DNA of 64,000 bases from positions 36,949,022 through 37,013,021 of the forward strand of contig OY759261.1 of assembly GCA_963662155.1 (NCBI GenBank), given 5' to 3'. The notes under the pieces are model-generated. The model was not told where the DNA came from and searched no databases. It saw only the letters and a list, made by a program, of their open reading frames with translations. Origin of the DNA: Lamellibrachia columna (taxonomy: Eukaryota > Annelida > Polychaeta > Sabellida > Siboglinidae). The position numbers and the translations under genes were made by a program. Positions 49,549-61,449 of this stretch are shown piece by piece (position 1 is the stretch's first letter; every line of letters begins with the position of its first letter).

Positions 49549-50766
49549 CTAGTTTAAATAATGTTTACTTCCAAAAATATTTGTCATTGTACACAAGTCA
49601 CTATCTACTGCTGCTGAAAGTTTGTCCGCGAATACTGCCGCCCCTTTTCCACTTAAATGAAGCCCATCCTTCATGTACATATCAGCCCTCCCAACAAAAC
49701 TTCCCCATAAATCCACAAATCCAACTTCCTCTTCCCTACATAACTTCTGGACTAACATGTTAATTGCCATCCCCCGACAATTTCGATATTTGTGACCCCT
49801 CCTGCCCATTACAGGTAAAATCCCTGACAGTATTACCTGCTCAACCCGCGTCTGTTTTAGTGTTCTGACCAACTGCCTATATTTCCTAACTATGGCAGTT
49901 GTACCCTCCCTCTCTACGTTATTTGTCCCTACGTGTACTAAAACAGATCCACCCTTACCCGAGCCTACGATGTTTTTTACCCTCTCAGTTATCGCCTCTA
50001 TTTTGGCTCCAGGCAAGCAGACCACCACATCATCTCCCTTGTTTAAGACTCTGTCGGTCTTCCTAACTATCGAATCCCCCACAAACACCCTCGCTCTCTT
50101 CCTCACCCCCTCTATCACTGCTGCAGAATAACTCTTCCGTTCGATCCCCTCCATCACATTCTGTCCTGACCCCTTCCCTCCTGTCACATTCGCTCCTGTC
50201 TCCCCCACTTCCCACTCCTTTGCTCTTGTCTCTCCCACTTCCCTCTCCTTCACTCCGTTTGTTTTCCCTCCCGTCTCCCCCACTCCCTTCTCCTTCCCTC
50301 CTGTCTCCCCCACTCCCTTCTCCTTCCCTCCTGTCTCCCCTACTCCCCTCTCCTTCGCTCCGGTTGTCTTCCCTCCCGTTCCTTTCCTTCCCGTCTCCTT
50401 ACGTCCTGTCTCCCTACGACCTGTCACCTTCCCTCCTCTCAACTTCCTCCCAGGCTGCGGTGAGCTCTCCCTAGCATATCTTGTGTCTTTCCCCACTTTA
50501 TCATCTACTGTTCCCCCACCGGAACTACTGGCACAACCCCCCTGTTGCCTTCCCACCATTGCCACAACGAGCAGCCTCAGCTCTTCCAACTCCACCTCTA
50601 GTTCCTTCATCTTCGTACATCTCCTACACTCAAAACTAAAACTATCTGCCTGGACCTCAGCCCAGGACTTCTCGCACCCAGACTTGACGAAATCCACCCA
50701 GTTACTGCAACTGCCACAAATTAAGTGCCTTGTGGCCTTTAACTGCCGTTTGCATGGCGCCTTCAT
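49549..50766 (-). CDS. LINE ORF1: zinc motif, coiled coil, SGNH esterase
   Basis: The 405-residue protein binds RNA and helps retrotransposition in related elements. Residues 14-50 carry a PHD-like set of Cys/His (H14, C17, C20, C31, C47, C50) with a Trp between. Then comes a short leucine-rich coiled coil (MKELEVELEELRLLV). About residues 95-205 are repeats of a GETGGKEKGV-like decapeptide, very basic and probably disordered. The C-terminal part is an SGNH/GDSL-type hydrolase: VGDSIVRK (nucleophile Ser), VHVGTNNV and KDGLHLSGKG (Asp and His), known as the esterase domain of CR1/L2 ORF1. The last codons before TAG form the slippery site for ORF2. Confidence 0.88.
   Translation of the reverse strand: MKAPCKRQLKATRHLICGSCSNWVDFVKSGCEKSWAEVQADSFSFECRRCTKMKELEVELEELRLLVVAMVGRQQGGCASSSGGGTVDDKVGKDTRYARESSPQPGRKLRGGKVTGRRETGRKETGRKGTGGKTTGAKERGVGETGGKEKGVGETGGKEKGVGETGGKTNGVKEREVGETRAKEWEVGETGANVTGGKGSGQNVMEGIERKSYSAAVIEGVRKRARVFVGDSIVRKTDRVLNKGDDVVVCLPGAKIEAITERVKNIVGSGKGGSVLVHVGTNNVEREGTTAIVRKYRQLVRTLKQTRVEQVILSGILPVMGRRGHKYRNCRGMAINMLVQKLCREEEVGFVDLWGSFVGRADMYMKDGLHLSGKGAAVFADKLSAAVDSDLCTMTNIFGSKHYLN
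49552..49558 (-). promoter_or_regulatory. Putative -1 ribosomal frameshift site (TTTAAAC)
   Basis: On the minus strand ORF1 ends TAT TTA AAC TAG. The heptamer T TTA AAC has the X XXY YYZ form of a -1 slippery site and is in the right phase. A -1 slip gives CTA GAA GTG CAG, which is exactly the ORF2 frame. The stop immediately after favours pausing. The -1 frame is closed by TAA 9 bases upstream of the heptamer, so the overlap is very short. A stimulatory structure downstream was not worked out. Confidence 0.6.
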
Positions 50767-51084
50767 ACAATTTAGTTTTAATTAGTTTGCAACGTTAGCC
50801 TTGAATAAGGCTCTTTTTGTGATCAAAAGAACACTTTAGTCTAATATACTTGCTAACTGTGTCTTCTATTAACATCGCATCAGAAAAAAAACCTGCCACC
50901 TAGCGAATACGGAGAACACTGTGTAACAAAACAACGAAATCAGTGTGTACTAATTTACGTTAAAATCCTGCTGTTAATTCCTTTTTACCGAAAACGTTTA
51001 CTACCACTATGTCAGGTGTTACCTTATGTATGTAATTTAAGTAAATAGATCACTTTATCTGATATATATATTAGCCAATGTAAA

Positions 51085-51326
51085 CTATTCACTATCTCAA
51101 TTTTCGAATAGTAAACAACCCTATTATCGCTCGCTGAATTCCCTGACAGAATCCATAACTAACTTAATCTAAAATACTCCCTCTGACTAATAATTAACAA
51201 TACCTGTTTCCTAATATATGTCTACAATACGTTTGTGTATCATATATATTGAATAGTAATACTTATTCTATTTGATATACCGCGTTTTTCTGTAAATGAT
51301 CTACACCAAATTCAAGTCGCTGCACC
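51085..51326. repeat. Inverted repeat, left arm
   Basis: About 240 bp whose reverse complement matches 52536-52776 at roughly 80 percent by eye. Shared words include atagggttgtttac, tcgaaaattgagatag, cgtattgtagacatatatta and gttaattattagtcagag. It adjoins the 5' end of the LINE. Confidence 0.8.
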
Positions 51327-51814
51327 AAGTCCAAGTAGCCGGAAGTTTAGCCCAATATTTCCCATGTTTCACCTGGCAGGTGTCTGAAGGGTTAACGACA
51401 TTCATTCATCGAAGAAACAGCGACGCATTTGGGCGTTTAAAAAAATTACGTCGACGTATTCCCTAAATATAAATTTACCAATAACTACTCGATGTCGCTT
51501 ACCAATTCCAAAACGGTAACACTTACACGTATCAGTCCAGTACGACATTGCCCAGGTGACAATTCCATGTAAGAATAAAGAGAAAGAAGTCGACAAGTGT
51601 GTATGTCCAACAGGCAGTTGCCTCGTTTGACAAACCAAGGCCGCGCGCTTCGGCTTCAGATCCTCGTTTGAGTACACTACGTGACCGGGGTGCAGCCTGT
51701 TATGACGTGACCGGGGTGCAGCCTGTTATGTTGTTTCAACTGAGCGCGGGCGCCAAACATCATATAAGATTAAATGTCCCTACTAAAAGTGACACATTGA
51801 AGATAAACCATTGA
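51327..51814. other. No gene recognised
   Basis: Contains one exact tandem duplication, tgaccggggtgcagcctgttatg, at 51682 and 51708. No exon seen. Confidence 0.5.
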
Positions 51815-52290
51815 ATGCTTAGACATCAACATTCTATAATAAAACATTGAATGCTTAGACATCAACATTCTATAATAAAACATTGAATGCTTAGACATCA
51901 ACATTCTATAACAAAACATTGAATGCTTAGACATCAACATTATATAATAAAACATTGAATGCTTAGACATCAACATTATATAATAAAACATTGAATGCTT
52001 AGACATCAACATTATATAACAAAACATTGAATGCTTAGACATCAACATTATATAATAAAACATTGAATGCGTAGACATCAACATTCTATAATAAAACATT
52101 GAATGCTTAGACATCAACATTCTATAATAAAACATTGAATGCTTAGACATCAACATTATATAATAAAACATTGAATGCGTAGACATCAACATTCTATAAT
52201 AAAACATTGAATGCTTAGACATCAACATTCTATAATAAAACATTGAATGCTTAGACATCAACATTCTATAATAAAACATTGAATTCTATA
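51815..52290. repeat. Minisatellite, 36-bp unit
   Basis: About 13 units of aaaacattgaatgcttagac followed by atcaacattctataat. The period is twelve codons and gives a 169-residue MLMSKHSMFYYR-repeat frame on the minus strand. Variant units (gcgtag in place of gcttag) recur three units apart near 52070 and 52178, a sign of block duplication. Confidence 0.95.
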
Positions 52291-52535
52291 ATAAAATATA
52301 TAACAAAGGAAAATGTTGCAAGTTAATACATTGTCAATACATTCTCCGGTGACTTGGTACTGGAAATACTCACCAATGACAAGATGAAAACGATTGTGAT
52401 GAATGTTCTACATCACACATTTTAATATGTTTCACATACTTGAAAAGAGGACAACACCGTAACCACACGTCACACAGCAGCTCGAAGAGTACTAGTGAAT
52501 CTTCTTTAACGCAAAGGATTGGCTTCAGGAATTTT

Positions 52536-52776
52536 GGTGCAGCAGCGACTTGAAATTGGTGTAGCGAATTTGCATAAAAAGTGGGATATCGAATAGAAAA
52601 AGTATTATATATATTATACATAAACGTATTGTAGACATATATTAGAAAACAGTTTTTGTTAATTATTAGTCAGAGGCAAGATTTTAGAGTAAGTTAGTTC
52701 CGGACTCCGATAGGGAAGTTAGTGAGCGTTAATAGGGTTGTTTACCATTCGAAAATTGAGATAGCATAGTGAATAG
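52536..52776. repeat. Inverted repeat, right arm
   Basis: Reverse complement of 51085-51326. The two arms enclose about 1.2 kb, including the 36-bp minisatellite. Confidence 0.8.
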
Positions 52777-52960
52777 TCAGAAACAGTGGAATATTGGTTA
52801 GAATAAGTATTCCTATTACACATATACTATATACACAAACTTCTTATATAAATATATTAAGAAACTGTTTTTGTTAACAGAGGCAGTATTTTTCCAGGAC
52901 CCAAATTCAACGAGCTATAAGGGGGAGTTTGTTTAGAGGTCGTGAATTAAACTGGTGTAC
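52777..52960. repeat. Direct partial repeat of the right arm
   Basis: Words such as tagaataagtatt, acacaaac, atatattaagaaactg, tttttgttaa and cagaggcagtattttt follow the order of the right arm, so the arm was partly duplicated in tandem. Confidence 0.65.
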
Positions 52961-54157
<1,197 letters not shown>

Positions 54158-54381
54158 CTACAATAAAAGTTCATTATAATAAAACAGATTAATCAATATT
54201 GAATAAATACTCATTAGTATGCATGTTAAAACATGAAACATTTCAATTGATACAACAAAACATGAACAAATGTAAAGGAATGACTGGGAACTATATATAG
54301 GCGAAGTGGTCTGAACAAGAATTTATGTATCGCGAAATTGAATTAACCAAATATATGACAACACCATAAATATACCTTGGC

Positions 54382-54714
54382 TTAAGACATCAATACATCC
54401 GAATTAGTACTACTACCTCCCCTGGCTAGAGAGGATGGTTCTGGAGAACCCTTTGAAACATCAAGGCTAAAATCGTGACAATACAACAGTGGAATTATAT
54501 TCACCGCGTTGTCTTGTAATGTTTCTGTTCCGAAAGGAGCGAACATCCACGCGATCCTGACATGCCGTTTCACGGTCTCAACAGCTGAAGATGTGCTATT
54601 CGACCACGGCGCAGCGAGTTCGTCCTTCACCTGTGCGGCCACCCGCGATTCTGCTTCGAGTTCTGCTTCTGATGTTTGTCGTCTATGCAACCATCCCAGA
54701 AGGTAAAACGCAAA
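54382..54714 (-). CDS. Candidate terminal exon of an unknown gene
   Basis: A 330-bp island of near 50 percent GC in AT-rich flanks. On the minus strand it follows an AG at 54715 (or a second AG at 54686) and is open to TAA at 54382. The peptide begins FAFYLLGWLHRRQ, a short hydrophobic run then basic residues, as at the cytoplasmic edge of a membrane helix. It continues with a charged stretch (SEAELEAESRVAAQVKDELA) and a Ser-rich C terminus (GSPEPSSLARGGSSTNS). It could be the tail of a membrane protein. The plus strand is also open here with a possible donor after 54701, so the strand is not certain. No family recognised. Confidence 0.4.
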   Translation of the reverse strand, partial: FAFYLLGWLHRRQTSEAELEAESRVAAQVKDELAAPWSNSTSSAVETVKRHVRIAWMFAPFGTETLQDNAVNIIPLLYCHDFSLDVSKGSPEPSSLARGGSSTNSDVLMS

Positions 54715-54860
54715 CTGTTTTTTAATACATTCATAATTTAATAATAAAAAGTTAAAAAATGAATGTAATTCGCGGTATAGTAATTAAATGGTTAGTAAGA
54801 TATTTAACAAAAAGGACACACTCTGTCTACATTGATAATACACAATCGGATATATATTTT

Positions 54861-54863
<3 letters not shown>

Positions 54864-54942
<79 letters not shown>
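54864..54942. repeat. (AT)n microsatellite
   Basis: About 38 AT units. Confidence 0.97.
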
Positions 54943-54952
<10 letters not shown>

Positions 54953-55166
54953 ATATAATTAATTATCGATGATACAAAGTGAAACATAAACTATTACCAA
55001 ATAGCATTCAAATATTATTTTATTCTAACACAAGGCAAAGGGACAAATAAAACAAAATTAAAGTTCGTACCGCACTGAGGGCTATATGTTTTTCTAAGAA
55101 ACTGTACAAATATTTTCGCTTTAAAAAAAATTACAAAACACATATACTTGATAGATACAAAAGGGT

Positions 55167-55335
<169 letters not shown>

Positions 55336-56132
55336 TGTGTGTGTGTTTGTGTGTATATGTATATATGTATACATAATTATTCTAACAAATCAATACAAGA
55401 GGGGAGAGTATACCTAAGTTTAGATTTCAATTCAATTTCCAGCATGATATTATGTCCCACTATGATTGTTACTATTCATCTTCTAAATATGCATTGTCTT
55501 GATATGCATTGTCTAAATATGCATTGTCTAGCAATGTTCTGAATTAGCAATGCATGTATATACACTGCATATATATGTAACGTTGGAAATAAATGTACAA
55601 TTTTACGTACAAAAGTAATACCAAAGTAATTGCCAAAACTTTGAATGTGATGCGTATGAGCAACTTTATAAACTCATTGCATGTCATTTTTAATATATTG
55701 AAATGTAAAAACATGCATGCGTTAAATTATTTGTCATTTGAGTCGTTTCGTGAACAAAATCTATTGTTTTTTTGTAATTCAAAATTACACCTGTGATATA
55801 GCATGTCATGCGGAACTTTAAGGGTTATGTCATTGTTAATATAATGAAATGTAAAAGCATGCATGGGTTAAATTATTTGTCGTTTCGGGATCAAAGGCTG
55901 TTGTAAGACAACTGCTTAGCTATTGAAATAAATTGTCTAAATGTAGCATTATATTCACTTTCACCTGCCTGCAGAACTGCTCTTTCTGTTTTTACATTTT
56001 TTTTTAAACATTGCCAAATGTTTAACGTGAACCCACACTGTGTTCGGTAATGACCATATATTAATACTTAATGAATACATATTTAGTGAATGTTACGTTG
56101 AAAATATACAATACGCTGTATATATATATAAA
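55336..56132. other. No gene recognised
   Basis: Contains three short repeats of tatgcattgtct at 55488-55530, and two similar segments (atataatgaaatgtaaaa and atatattgaaatgtaaaa) at 55690 and 55840. Confidence 0.5.
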
Positions 56133-57190
<1,058 letters not shown>

Positions 57191-57196
57191 AAATCT

Positions 57197-58790
57197 TTAT
57201 ATTTGTTTATAATCGGTGAATTTTGAGAACCTTTGCTTTAAGATTACCAATAATGGCAAACTATCCGATAACAATGCTACATCATCACCGTGTGTAAGCG
57301 GTGCTAGCACCCATAACTTTTTAAGCGCTTTTCGCCATGCAGTGCAAATAGTGCCAACACTCTTACTCTGAAGATCCATTAGTGAGGCTCCACAATAAGA
57401 GCAGCAATATTGTTTAAATAAGTAGCATTTTACATTCGTCTTAATATGACCGAAATCGGCCATGAACATATTATACCCTCTCCAGAATTTGGCAGTGGCA
57501 TCGGCAACTAAACTATCCTTATTAGCAAAGGATATATGATGGCCCAGATGTACAGCATCTTGGGTACTCGTTGTCATTACAAAACACAGTTCTGTTGTCA
57601 GGTTTACAATTACGACCTCTAAAAATCAAATATCTACTCTTAGTACCGTTAAAATTTACACAGTATTCGTGTGCATATTTTTAGCATATATCGATTAAAA
57701 CCTTGAGTCCAAATCTTGTGGGTGTTAGCAAAGTGAGATCATCTGCGTATCCAATGCAACCCGTATAGTGGTTGCCCATGTGGCATCCCACGCCTCTCTT
57801 TTCTAACTGTAATCTACAAATAATCCATCCATGTATATGGAGAAGAGAATGGGAGAAAGTATTGCTCCCTGTTTGACTCCGTTACAAGCGGTAAACTAGG
57901 ATGACATACTAGAGCCCCATCTTACTTCAAGTTTTTGTTTAGTATACATATACAGCAGCAATCTTAATACCAGGGGTGATACCTTACGTTTTAGAAGTAC
58001 TCTAAAAAGCTTACAATAATTGACCCTGTCGAACGTTTTGCTGGCATCTAATATGAGTGCATACACATTACTACCATTTGCATTATAATAACTGATTATC
58101 TCCATCATAACATATGTGCAGTGAGTAGTGGACATATTTTGTTTAAAACCAAATTGCAAATGTTGCATTTTGTTCCTTAGATAGTATAACAACATCAAAC
58201 AGTTTGGCAACAATGCTGCCAAGAGTAATAGCTCTAAAATTGTCGGATGTACATTATAATTGTCTCTTATCTTTTGGTATAGGAACCATAGTTCCCATTA
58301 ACATTGAGTCGGGGCTAAAACCATGCACCAATATACTGATAAAATTTAATGCTAACAGCACAAATAGTATTTTCGGACCATGTATGATATGATTATAATT
58401 GAGACCCTCTTCACCATCCGACTTACCCAGCTTCAGTCGCTGGACACCTTCGATAACCTCATCAACTGATATGTCAGACGCAACCTTTTCTTTAATCTGC
58501 TTGTTAATCTCCGTATTTATAACATTTATCTCATCAACATCATATGACACACTGTTGTAGAGATGATTATATTTATCAGAAAAAGTTGTGCTATTTCTTC
58601 ATCACCCACCACACCATCAATACTTGAAGGCAAGAATTTATTTCTGCCCTTTATCCGGCGCACCTAAGACCACAAGTCCCGGTTTCTATTTTCGCTAATG
58701 GCTTCAGCCATCTTAGTAGTACGAATTATGTCGTTATAACAGCCCTATGATACCGAGCTCTTGTTATAAGTCTCATTTCTGTAATGTCAC
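57197..58790 (-). mobile_element. Non-LTR retrotransposon (LINE), RT fragment, inactive
   Basis: Minus-strand frames give KEKVASDISVDEVIEGVQRL and LKLGKSDGEEGL before RT, AITLGSIVAKLFD, an RT finger/palm part (FGFKQNMSTTHC, ALILDASKTFDRV), a decayed YADD region near 57740, and a C-terminal part (TAWRKALKKLWVL) ending at 57197. Stops and shifts separate the pieces. The clade differs from the CR1 and RTE copies here. Confidence 0.75.
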
Positions 58791-59345
<555 letters not shown>

Positions 59346-59383
59346 GGATTGCTCATACATAGTTCAACCCATTGCTTACACAG

Positions 59384-59500
59384 TGGCTGAAAGCATTTGT
59401 CCTCTGCTGGTTGTGACAAAGCAGAAGATATTGAGGGTTTCAATGACTGATTCTTCACCAACTCCGCAATATGGTCAGCCAACCGTACTCATCACCGGAG
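59384..59500 (+). CDS. LRP-like receptor, exon before YWTD repeat
   Basis: A 117-bp exon (39 codons) with acceptor gcttacacag and donor GGAG|GTACGT, both phase 1. It encodes [20 protein letters not shown], which has the LL-x-x-x-(K/R)-x-x-I-x-x-(I/V) pattern that opens a six-bladed YWTD propeller in LDL-receptor-related proteins, then a linker ending in VLITG. It joins in frame to the exon at 60743. Such receptors sit in the plasma membrane and bind lipoproteins or other ligands. The rest of the gene is not in view. A (AT)n run and a LINE lie just upstream. Confidence 0.55.
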
Positions 59501-59804
59501 GTACGTGTTAATGTACACTTGTTTGATGTAACCAGTTGTTTGAAGTATACATCCAATTTGGGCAATTGTATATAATATCAATGTACGTGGTTGATAAAAA
59601 AAATGCCCCTAAACTCAATGGTGTAAGTTTCTTTAGGTATGTCATGTTGGTACAAAATCGTAGAAACAGTTCAACCTGTTGTGTACATTCGCCTTTGTAT
59701 GCTCTTTATGGACAATGTTCATTTTGACATTCTGTAATGATTCACATGGAGGCAACCCCCTAAGTATGTATGTATTGTACAAGTTGTTGGTATTAAAATC
59801 CATA
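59501..59804 (+). other. Intron of the LRP-like gene, left part
   Basis: Between the donor at 59500 and the 39-bp minisatellite. Nothing else recognised. Confidence 0.5.
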
Positions 59805-60400
59805 AAAACTATACACATATAACACAAACGTGTGGTATCTATTAAAACTATACACATATAACACAAACATGTGGTATCTATTAAAACTATACACATATAA
59901 CACAAACATGTGGTATCTATTAAAACTATACACATATAACACACACATGTGGTATCTATTAAAACTATACACATATAACACAAACATGTGGTATCTATTA
60001 AAACTATACACATATAACACAAACGTGTGGTATCTATTAAAACTATACCCATATAACACATACATGTGGTATATATTAAAACTATACACATATAACACAA
60101 ACATGTGGTATCTATTAAAACTATACACATATAACACAAACATGTGGTATCTATTAAAACTATACACATATAACACAAACGTGTGGTATCTATTAAAACT
60201 ATACACATATAACACAAACGTGTGGTATCTATTAAAACTATACACATATAACACAAACGTGTGGTATCTATTAAAACTATACACATATAACACAAACATG
60301 TGGTATATATTAAAACTATACACATATAACACACACATGTGGTTTCTAGTAAAACTATACACATATATCAAAAACATGTGGTATCTAGTAAAACTCACTA
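59805..60400. repeat. Minisatellite, 39-bp unit, in the LRP-like intron
   Basis: About 15 units of aaaactatacacatataaca followed by caaacatgtggtatctatt. The period is thirteen codons. Frames on both strands stay open (KLYTYNTNMWYLL on +, YVYSFNRYHMFVL on -) over 200 residues, which the period explains. Confidence 0.95.
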
Positions 60401-60619
60401 ACAAAGTTTTCTATGGCAACACTAATATATATCACATTCATATATGTGTTTTGTCTAAAAAAATTATGAATATGATATAATTATAAAGTTGTGTTGTGCA
60501 AATACTGGTCTTTTTCAGGTATTTCTTTTTGTTTGAACTTTTGCAGTATTCGGAATAGTTTTTGTGCATAAAAATGACATACCTTTAGACCAAAACTGTT
60601 GTCAATGTCAATATTTTCA

Positions 60620-60624
<5 letters not shown>

Positions 60625-60691
<67 letters not shown>
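60625..60691. repeat. (AT)n microsatellite
   Basis: About 33 AT units, 50 bp upstream of the next exon's acceptor. Confidence 0.97.
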
Positions 60692-60696
<5 letters not shown>

Positions 60697-60742
60697 CACA
60701 TTATGCAACTGCAAACTGCACACATGTATTGTATGTTAATAG

Positions 60743-60862
60743 AAGAAATGCTTGACATTGCTGTGGATGAAGTTTGTGGCTATGTTTACTGGGGTGATAC
60801 AAGCAAACTGAAAAGAGCTGCACTTGATGGCTCCAAACAAAGCATCATTCACGAGATTCCTG
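60743..60862 (+). CDS. LRP-like receptor, YWTD-repeat exon
   Basis: A 120-bp exon (40 codons) with acceptor tatgttaatag and donor CCTG|GTAGGC, phase 1 at both ends and compatible with the exon at 59384-59500. Joined, the junction reads ITG-EEMLDIAVDE. The exon carries LDIAVDEVCGYVYWGDTSKL then RAALDGSKQ, a clear LDL-receptor class B repeat: AVD, the YW-x-D core (YWGD here instead of YWTD), and the LDGS turn. Beyond the donor the intron runs into low-complexity sequence, a CR1 end and a DNA polymerase relic, so the next exon would lie past the right edge or is lost. Confidence 0.72.
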
Positions 60863-61282
60863 GTAGGCAGATTTGTGTATGTTTTACGTGTCTTGTATGC
60901 CTTGCATACTTTGTGTTTTCCATGTTTTACATGCCTTGTATGTCTTGTATCTGTTATGTCTTCCATGTTTTACATGTCTTGAATGTATTGCATCTGTTAT
61001 GTCTTCCATGTTTACACATCTTGTATTTGTTTCAGTACCGTTTGCAGATTTTGTAATAATTACTAAAGACAATACGAAGTGTCAATAAAAAATAAAAAGT
61101 AAATAAAAGTTCTGTGTTGTTCTTCACTGGCATTCATTTCGCTTGATAGACACTGGTGATTCACGATTGTAAAAATATTACCACACACTCTCCTTGACAG
61201 TATTCTTCCAAAGTTGTGCAGTACCGTTATTTTTATGATGTCATCCAACATACATAAATTGATATATCAAAATGATACAATA
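60863..61282. other. Intron with tgtcttgtat / ttccatgttttacatg repeats
   Basis: 60880-61025 is a loose repeat of ttgtatgtcttgtatctg and cttccatgttttacatg words. The rest is unassigned. Confidence 0.5.
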
Positions 61283-61447
61283 TGTTAACAAGATTGAACA
61301 GGATTGCCATCCAAGGCGAAAGTCCAGATAGAAAGAGGATAAGGAAGCCATTGGCTTATCAACAGCCCAAAATGTTTTCTTCTATGTAACCCACCCTCGT
61401 GAAATATGTGTAAATCTTGTTTTTAAACATATACACACTGCTAGCAT
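61283..61447 (-). mobile_element. CR1/L2-like LINE, 3' end
   Basis: Matches the last 160 bp of the intact LINE with a two-unit decamer tail (ttaacaagattgaacaggat). Its inner end meets the end of the polymerase relic at tttctacac. Confidence 0.85.
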
Positions 61448-61449
61448 TT

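Larger units (their letters stand above)
46563..50990 (-). mobile_element. Near-complete CR1/L2-type LINE with two ORFs
   Basis: From high to low coordinate: 5' UTR, ORF1 (zinc motif, coiled coil, basic repeats, SGNH esterase), ORF2 (endonuclease and RT) and a short 3' UTR ending in three ttaacaagat decamers at 46563-46592. Both ORFs are free of stops over 1361 codons, so this copy is young and possibly active. The 5' end is not fixed; 50990 is a guess based on where sequence resembling a UTR gives way to the inverted repeat region. Five other 3' fragments in the window belong to the same family. Confidence 0.88.

Noticed and set aside
51770..52279. 169-residue MLMSKHSMFYYR repeat protein
   Set aside because: A 36-bp minisatellite without stops. 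No flanking coding sequence continues the frame.
51815..52290. CRISPR array
   Set aside because: The repeats are directly adjacent with no unique spacers, and the setting is a metazoan genome.
59642..60480. Over-200-residue repeat proteins on both strands
   Set aside because: A 39-bp minisatellite inside the intron of the LRP-like gene.
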